Below are positions 1 through 3,684 of a stretch of 5,951 nt of DNA, one piece after another (the stretch's first letter is position 1; every line of letters starts with the position of its first letter). Both the position numbers and the translations under genes were made by a program. Under the pieces are notes generated by a model, which was not told the origin of the DNA, searched no databases, and saw nothing but the letters and a program-made list of their open reading frames with translations. Location of the stretch: positions 1-5,951 of the forward strand of contig JAISGZ010000016.1 of NCBI GenBank assembly GCA_031262845.1, given 5' to 3'. Source of the DNA: Propionibacteriaceae bacterium. GTDB lineage: Bacteria; Actinomycetota; Actinomycetes; Propionibacteriales; Propionibacteriaceae.

Positions 1-305
1 GTGTCTTCGGGCCACCGGACCCGGTCCCGGCAGCGGTCGCCGAACCAGCGCCGGCGGTTTTCGGGCCGGTTCCAGGATTGCTCGGTGCTTGGCAGGCCGG
101 CCAGGTGATTCAACTGGCGGCAGCGATCGGCCAGCCGCTGATCGGCCGGCTGGCGACCGTTGATCTGAGGACGAACTCGGTTGAGGTGATCGCGTTGCGG
201 CCGGATCCGGATTGTGCTGCCTGTGGTGCCGGTGCGGTCAGCGGTGGCGGTGCGGTCAGTGACGTTGGTGCGGTCAGCGATGGCGGTGCTCCGTCAGGCC
301 GTTGA
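1..305 (+). CDS. moeB: MoeB/ThiF-family adenylyltransferase, C-terminal fragment (5' truncated by window)
   Basis: The reading frame is open from base 3 and ends at TGA 303-305; the start lies outside the window. About 100 residues are visible. They match the end of the E1-like MoeB/ThiF fold: an FGPPDP stretch, then GLLGAWQA (like GVIGSLQA in E. coli MoeB), PLIGRL, a VDLRT segment where the family has YDALT, and the closing DPDCAACG, which is the second CxxC of the structural zinc site. The first CxxC would lie just before the window. MoeB adenylates the C-terminus of MoaD so that it can be thiolated for molybdopterin synthesis in the cytoplasm. ThiF does the same to ThiS for thiamine. MoeB is preferred because the molybdoenzyme gene narG follows, but the fragment alone does not separate the two. 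There is no rhodanese domain after the CxxC, so it is not MoeZ/MoeBR-like. The family cysteine before the conserved Glu (as in TCVEAG) is Val here, and the tail is repetitive. Confidence 0.8.
   Translation, partial: VFGPPDPVPAAVAEPAPAVFGPVPGLLGAWQAGQVIQLAAAIGQPLIGRLATVDLRTNSVEVIALRPDPDCAACGAGAVSGGGAVSDVGAVSDGGAPSGR
231..302 (+). repeat. 18-bp tandem repeat (three good copies and one decayed) at the 3' end of the moeB-like gene
   Basis: Units start at 231, 249, 267 and 285. The first three share GGTGCGGTCAG and differ mainly in the last six or seven bases; the fourth begins GGTGCTCCGTCAG. The period is a multiple of three, so the frame is kept and the repeats encode GAVSGG, GAVSDV, GAVSDG and GAPSGR, ending directly at the stop codon. 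The repeat follows the CxxC that normally closes the protein, so it is an added flexible tail. Slippage expansion is the likely origin (inference). Confidence 0.85.
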
Positions 306-436
306 CGGGGTGACGTAGTCAAGGGTGGCCGCGGCTCGGATCGAGGAACAGCGAGCGGCGAATGGGCGTAGCCGGGGGCTGATGACCGTGGCAGTGCGGG
401 GTGAGGTGGTGGCATCCAAGGAGCAGCGAGACGACC

Positions 437-470
437 GTGCAGCCAATCGACCTGGAAGTGCACATTTTTT
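437..470 (+). terminator. Possible weak rho-independent terminator after the moeB-like gene
   Basis: GTGCA (437-441) pairs with TGCAC (459-463). An inner CCA (443-445) can pair with TGG (453-455) across an asymmetric internal loop. The stem is followed at once by ATTTTTT (464-470). The T-run is the best such signal in the window, but the stem is short and interrupted, so termination may be partial. It lies about 130 nt after the stop codon and before the AT-rich control region, which suits a boundary between transcription units. Confidence 0.4.
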
Positions 471-600
471 CACAATTCAAACTAGCTAGCCGGGGTCGGG
501 AGTGTAGGCCTCAAGGACTATTTCTACTAGCGATATAGAGATAAATAATTGACACGATAAAAACTAGTAGAAACTGGAAAAGTGCGATAGTCTCCTGCCG
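471..600 (+). promoter_or_regulatory. AT-rich promoter and control region of the narK1-narK2-narG unit
   Basis: The 338-nt gap 306-643 holds no convincing gene. Its first part (306-436) is GC-rich and I see nothing in it. From about 514 to 590 the G+C falls to roughly one third, in sharp contrast to the coding DNA. One candidate is TTTCTA (521-526), 17 nt, then AATAAT (544-549), the latter one mismatch from a sigma-70-type -10. TTGACA (549-554) is a perfect -35 hexamer but has no good -10 at 16-19 nt. TGCGATAGT (583-591) looks like an extended -10 without a good -35, as at activator-dependent promoters. I cannot choose between these. No clear FNR (TTGAT-N4-ATCAA) or CRP (TGTGA-N6-TCACA) box was found, although anaerobic or nitrate control is expected for such genes. 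Confidence 0.45.
521..573. repeat. Perfect 10-bp inverted repeat bracketing the AT-rich core (candidate operator)
   Basis: TTTCTACTAG at 521-530 is the exact reverse complement of CTAGTAGAAA at 564-573, with 33 bp between. The bases just outside and inside do not pair, so the arms are well defined. The interval contains the candidate promoter elements AATAAT and TTGACA. The arm-to-arm distance is about four helical turns, as might suit two regulator dimers or a DNA loop. The regulator is unknown. Confidence 0.5.
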
Positions 601-618
601 TCGTACACGGCTGTACGA
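601..618 (+). promoter_or_regulatory. Short dyad in the narK1 leader (operator or mRNA hairpin)
   Basis: TCGTACA (601-607) and TGTACGA (612-618) are perfect reverse complements around a 4-nt centre, CGGC. The dyad ends 14 nt before the GAGGAG ribosome binding site (633-638). It could be an operator for a dimeric regulator, or a 7-bp hairpin in the leader RNA. It is nested between TCTCCT (591-596) and the complementary AGGAGA (634-639) that contains the ribosome binding site. Confidence 0.5.
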
Positions 619-643
619 ACGAAAAGCCCCCCGAGGAGAAGCT

Positions 644-2089
644 ATGTCCTCAACAACTATTGAAGAACCCACTCGTCCCTCCCCCGAACCTGAAGGCATC
701 GGCCTGGCTGATGCCCAGGGCAACTATCGTGGCCACACTCGTAGCGAACGGAATCGCGTCACGTTGTGGTCGACGATCGCCTTTACCGTCATGTTTGCCG
801 TCTGGCTCCAGTTCGGCATTCTGCAAGAACCGATCGGCAAAGAATTCGGCCTGACAACGACTCAGATCGCCTGGCTAGTCGCCCTGCCAAGCTTGAACGG
901 CTCGGTCTGGCGGCTGCTGACCGGCATCCTGGCCGACCGCTTCGGCGGCCGAGTCGTCATGGTCGTGCTGATGGTGGTCACGGCCATTCCCACGATCGGC
1001 GTCGTCTTCCTGCAAGGCAGCAACTACGACTGCATCGAAACCCTCAACGCTCAAGGCCTGTCGTCGGCTGACCTGTCGGCCGCTATCAGCGCCCAATGCA
1101 CCGGTGGCAGCGCCGGTTTCGGCACCCTGTTGTTGTTCGCCTTCCTAATCGGCTTGGCCGGCAACTCATTCACAATCGGGACGTCGTGGAACTCGGCTTG
1201 GTTCCCGAAGAACAACCAAGGCTTGGCCCTGGGGATTTTCGGGGCCGGTAACGTCGGCGCTTCGGTCACCAAGTTGATCGCGCCGACCTTGTTGGCGGCT
1301 ATCCCCGGCATCGGCTGGCTGGCCGGTATGGGACTCGACAACTGGCGCTTGGTGCCGATCATCTACGCCATCGTCTTGATCCTGTGTGCAGCCTTGGTCT
1401 GGTTCTTAACCCCGAGTCCGGATCTCAAGCCGGGCGCCCGGACGCCGGTGGTCGAACAATTGAAGCCCCTGCGCTTCGTTCGGGTCTGGCGTTTCTCGCT
1501 CTACTACGTCGTCGTCTTCGGCGCCTACGTCGCCCTGTCCGGCTGGATGCCGAAGTTCTACCGCACCGAATACCCCGAACTGTCGTTGGCGGTGGCGGGT
1601 TTGCTGACGGCGCTGTTCATCTTCCCGGCCTCCTTGCTGCGGCCGCTCGGCGGTTGGTTGTCGGACCGGTATGGCGCCCGGCCGATCCTGACGATGAGCT
1701 TCGTCCTCATGATCGTGACCTGCTTCGGCATGATGTTCCAGATGCCGGCCGCTCCCTTCACGATCCTGCTGGTGCTGCTCGGCGTCGGTATGGGTGTCGG
1801 CAAGGCCGCGGTCTACAAGCACATTCCCGAGTACTTCCCCAAGGACGTCGGTTCGGTCGGCGGTCTGGTCGGCATGATCGGTGGTCTCGGGGCGGTCGCC
1901 TTCCCACCCATTTTCGCCTACGTCGATGAGTGGTTCGACGGCATTGACCTGCAAGCCGCCACCTTCGGCACCCTCCTCGTGGTCGTGGTCATCACGACCC
2001 TGTGGATGGAGATCGTCATCATGCGCCAAAAGCGCTCGGGCAGCGATCCTTACTCCCTCCAGCGGGAAGCGGCTCAGGCCGTCCGCTGA
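644..2089 (+). CDS. narK1: NarK1-type nitrate transporter (MFS, nitrate/nitrite porter family)
   Basis: This 481-residue membrane protein of the NNP family is expected to import nitrate, probably with protons, for the reductase encoded downstream. The ATG follows GAGGAG (633-638) at 5-nt spacing. A soluble N-terminus (about 1-38) precedes some 12 membrane segments. Seen motifs are MFS motif A (GILADRFGGR, 94-103), a repeat of it (GGWLSDRYGAR, 336-346), the first nitrate signature around GIFGAGNVG (197-205), and the second around GVGMGVGKAA (380-389) followed by VYKHIPEYFP. Arg90 in segment 2 and Arg333 in the second half match the paired arginines that bind substrate in NarK (family knowledge; alignment by eye). 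The KAAVYKHIP form of the second signature is what I associate with type I (NarK1) symporters; the mechanism is inferred. An external loop of about 35 residues (124-158) between segments 3 and 4 carries Cys130 and Cys152. It is first in the probable narK1-narK2-narG unit. Confidence 0.92.
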   Translation: MSSTTIEEPTRPSPEPEGIGLADAQGNYRGHTRSERNRVTLWSTIAFTVMFAVWLQFGILQEPIGKEFGLTTTQIAWLVALPSLNGSVWRLLTGILADRFGGRVVMVVLMVVTAIPTIGVVFLQGSNYDCIETLNAQGLSSADLSAAISAQCTGGSAGFGTLLLFAFLIGLAGNSFTIGTSWNSAWFPKNNQGLALGIFGAGNVGASVTKLIAPTLLAAIPGIGWLAGMGLDNWRLVPIIYAIVLILCAALVWFLTPSPDLKPGARTPVVEQLKPLRFVRVWRFSLYYVVVFGAYVALSGWMPKFYRTEYPELSLAVAGLLTALFIFPASLLRPLGGWLSDRYGARPILTMSFVLMIVTCFGMMFQMPAAPFTILLVLLGVGMGVGKAAVYKHIPEYFPKDVGSVGGLVGMIGGLGAVAFPPIFAYVDEWFDGIDLQAATFGTLLVVVVITTLWMEIVIMRQKRSGSDPYSLQREAAQAVR

Positions 2090-2102
2090 TCCAACCCGAC
2101 GA

Positions 2103-2147
2103 CTGAGGCCTAGGCGCTCGCGCCGTGCCGCCCCGCCTAGGCCTCAG
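2103..2147 (+). repeat. Strong intergenic hairpin between narK1 and narK2
   Basis: CTGAGGCCTAGGCG (2103-2116) is a perfect 14-bp reverse complement of 2134-2147, with a 17-nt GC-rich loop. It starts 13 nt after the narK1 stop and ends 22 nt before the narK2 start. No T-run follows, so it is not a standard intrinsic terminator. It could protect the narK1 message from 3' decay, cause pausing, or partly reduce downstream expression. Confidence 0.75.
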
Positions 2148-2159
2148 CTGTCATGACAG
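2148..2159 (+). promoter_or_regulatory. 12-bp perfect palindrome overlapping the narK2 ribosome binding site
   Basis: CTGTCATGACAG is fully self-complementary and directly abuts the preceding hairpin. Its last two bases are the first two of AGGAG (2158-2162), the narK2 ribosome binding site. As RNA it can form a 4-bp stem (CTGT/ACAG) with a CATG loop that ties up part of that site. As DNA it could be a protein-binding dyad. It may also be chance. Confidence 0.45.
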
Positions 2160-2162
2160 GAG
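2158..2162 (+). promoter_or_regulatory. Ribosome binding site fixing the narK2 start
   Basis: AGGAG lies 7 nt before ATG 2170. This supports ATG 2170 over an in-frame GTG at 2125, which would sit inside the loop of the intergenic hairpin and has no upstream purine-rich site. The protein from 2170 also aligns with the N-terminus of E. coli NarK (TEWTPEDPAKW against TDWRPEDPAFW). Confidence 0.8.
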
Positions 2163-2169
2163 CACCGCA

Positions 2170-3528
2170 ATGTCACCCACCTCGACCACCGGTCGCAAAC
2201 ATGTTGTCACCGAGTGGACTCCCGAAGATCCCGCCAAGTGGGATCAGTCCTTGGCCTGGAAGACCCTCTGGACCACCACCTATTCACTGATGCTCGGCTT
2301 CGTCGTCTGGTTCCTGGTTTCCAGCCTGACGCCGATGTTGACTAACGCCTCAGTCGTTACCCAGAGTCAGGCCTACTGGTTGGCGGCCATGCCGGGCTTG
2401 GCCGGCGGCGCCTTGCGTCTGCTGTGGATGTTCCTGCCGCCGATCATGGGCACCCGCAACATGGTCATCTGGTCGACCGTGGCGCTGATGGCGCCGATGG
2501 TTGGTTGGGCCTGGTTGCTGACCGTCGTCCAGCCGTTGAATGCCGCCGGTGAGCAGCCGCTCTACGCCGGCATGATGTTGCTGGCCTTCCTGACCGGTAT
2601 CGGTGGCGGCGTTTTCTCCGGCTACATGCCTTCGACGTCGTTCTTCTTCCCCAAAGCCAAGCAGGGCGTGGCCCTCGGTCTACAGGCCGGGCTGGGGAAC
2701 TTCGGCGTCTCCGTGGTTCAGTTGGTGACCCCGATCGTGGTCGGGATGGGCTTGTTCGGTGGCACCTTGGCGGTCCACAACAAGAAAACCGGCGCTGTCC
2801 GTGACGTCTACCTGCAGACGGCGCCGTCGCTGGTCCTGCCCTTGCTCATCATCTCCTTGGTCGTGGCTATCGCCGTGCTCAAGTCGGTGCCGATCAAGGC
2901 TAATTTCAAGCAGCAGTTGGATATCTTCGGCAACAAACACACCTGGCTGATGACCCTCGAATACGTCCTGACTTTCGGTATCTTCTCCGGTCTGGCCGGT
3001 CAGTTCGGCAACGTCCTGACCGCGCTCTACGGTTCGCAGCCGACGATTTCGTGGCTCGGTGGGGCCGGCATCGCCTTCCTCGGCGCCTTCGTCGGTTCGC
3101 TGGCCCGGGTCGCCTGGGGTCCGTTCTGTGATCGCTTCGGCGGTGGGATTTGGACCTTCGTGGCCGGGATTGGTATCGCCATCGGCTGTATCCCGGTCCT
3201 GGTCGCCTTACGCGACGATGTCGCCGGTCAGACTAACATGGTGTCGATGCCGGTGTTCTTGACCGGGATGTTCCTGATCTTCTTCTTCGCCGGGGTCGGT
3301 AACGCCTCGACCTTCAAGCAGATGCCGATGATCTTCCCACCCCGCCAAGCCGGCGGTGTCATCGGTTGGACGGCTGCCATCGCGGCCTTCGGTCCGTTCC
3401 TGTTCGGGGTCGCCTTCGACTCCTTTTCCCGGACCGCGGTCTTCGGCTTCGTGCTCGTGTACGCCCTGCTCTGTGCGGGTATCGCCTGGTATTACTACGC
3501 CCGGAAGAACGCCGAAGCCAAAGGCTGA
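2170..3528 (+). CDS. narK2: NarK2-type nitrate/nitrite antiporter (MFS, E. coli NarK-like)
   Basis: This 452-residue membrane protein (E. coli NarK has 463) should exchange cytoplasmic nitrite for external nitrate during nitrate respiration. The cytoplasmic start TEWTPEDPAKW (14-24) closely matches E. coli NarK. About 12 membrane segments follow, beginning near residue 33. Arg83 (GGALRLLW) and Arg313 (GSLARVAWG, followed by the DRFGG turn) align by eye with E. coli Arg89 and Arg305, which hold the substrate. The first nitrate signature is GLQAGLGNFGVSVVQL (170 onward), preceded by FFFPKAKQG. The second is GVGNASTFKQMPMIF (375 onward). Antiport is inferred from similarity to type II NarK and was not shown here. 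It is clearly distinct from the preceding NarK1, so the pair are different transporter types and not a recent duplication. The gap to narK1 is 80 nt with a strong hairpin. The gene ends TGA 3526-3528, and another hairpin starts 3 nt later. Confidence 0.93.
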   Translation: MSPTSTTGRKHVVTEWTPEDPAKWDQSLAWKTLWTTTYSLMLGFVVWFLVSSLTPMLTNASVVTQSQAYWLAAMPGLAGGALRLLWMFLPPIMGTRNMVIWSTVALMAPMVGWAWLLTVVQPLNAAGEQPLYAGMMLLAFLTGIGGGVFSGYMPSTSFFFPKAKQGVALGLQAGLGNFGVSVVQLVTPIVVGMGLFGGTLAVHNKKTGAVRDVYLQTAPSLVLPLLIISLVVAIAVLKSVPIKANFKQQLDIFGNKHTWLMTLEYVLTFGIFSGLAGQFGNVLTALYGSQPTISWLGGAGIAFLGAFVGSLARVAWGPFCDRFGGGIWTFVAGIGIAIGCIPVLVALRDDVAGQTNMVSMPVFLTGMFLIFFFAGVGNASTFKQMPMIFPPRQAGGVIGWTAAIAAFGPFLFGVAFDSFSRTAVFGFVLVYALLCAGIAWYYYARKNAEAKG

Positions 3529-3530
3529 GA

Positions 3531-3619
3531 CGTGCGTGGCGGGGGCGATGCTGACAGCCAGTCGTCGATGCACCCCCTGTCGGTACTGCTTTAGTCAGTC
3601 ATCGCCCCCGCCACCCACG
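3531..3619 (+). repeat. Long intergenic hairpin between narK2 and narG
   Basis: 3531-3549 pairs with 3601-3619 with one mismatch (C3535/C3615), including the perfect 13-bp core TGGCGGGGGCGAT against 3601-3613. One further pair (3550/3600), a bulged T (3599) and five more pairs (CTGAC 3551-3555 with GTCAG 3594-3598) extend the stem to about 24 pairs around a 38-nt loop. No T-run follows. It starts 3 nt after the narK2 stop and ends 65 nt before the narG start. It could be a processing or stability element or an attenuator controlling read-through into narG. Confidence 0.75.
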
Positions 3620-3631
3620 GCTCAGTAGCCC

Positions 3632-3657
3632 CAGACCCTGTTATCCACTCAGACCCT
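3632..3657 (+). repeat. Direct repeat CAGACCCT in the narG leader
   Basis: CAGACCCT occurs at 3632-3639 and again at 3650-3657, with starts 18 bp apart, between the large hairpin and the narG ribosome binding site. Two copies of an 8-mer in a leader can mark a regulator site, but chance is also plausible in C-rich DNA. Confidence 0.35.
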
Positions 3658-3684
3658 CTCGTCACCACCAGGAGGTCGCAGCCC

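Noticed and set aside
110..463. A 117-codon open frame on the - strand over the moeB end and the gap
   Set aside because: It is Pro/Ala/Ser-rich and mirrors the tandem repeats on the other strand. The + frame carries the recognisable ThiF/MoeB ending.
458..475. Possible Rex or CRP site around TTCACAA (469-475)
   Set aside because: The right half matches a Rex half-site, but the left half (GTGCACA) matches TTGTGAA at only about three of seven positions, and the CRP left half fails too. A single half-site is too weak.
549..566. FNR box at TTGACACGATAAAA
   Set aside because: The left half is one mismatch from TTGAT but the right half does not resemble ATCAA.
1406..2029. A 207-codon open frame on the - strand inside narK1
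   Set aside because: It is Asp/His/Glu/Arg-rich low-complexity antisense of the membrane-segment codons, with no domain.
3531..3619. Intrinsic terminator after narK2
   Set aside because: The stem is strong but the following bases are C/A-rich with no T-run, so it is listed as a hairpin instead.
3619..3630. Small hairpin GGCT-cagt-AGCC
   Set aside because: A 4-bp stem is too short to mean much, and G3619 is already used in the larger hairpin.
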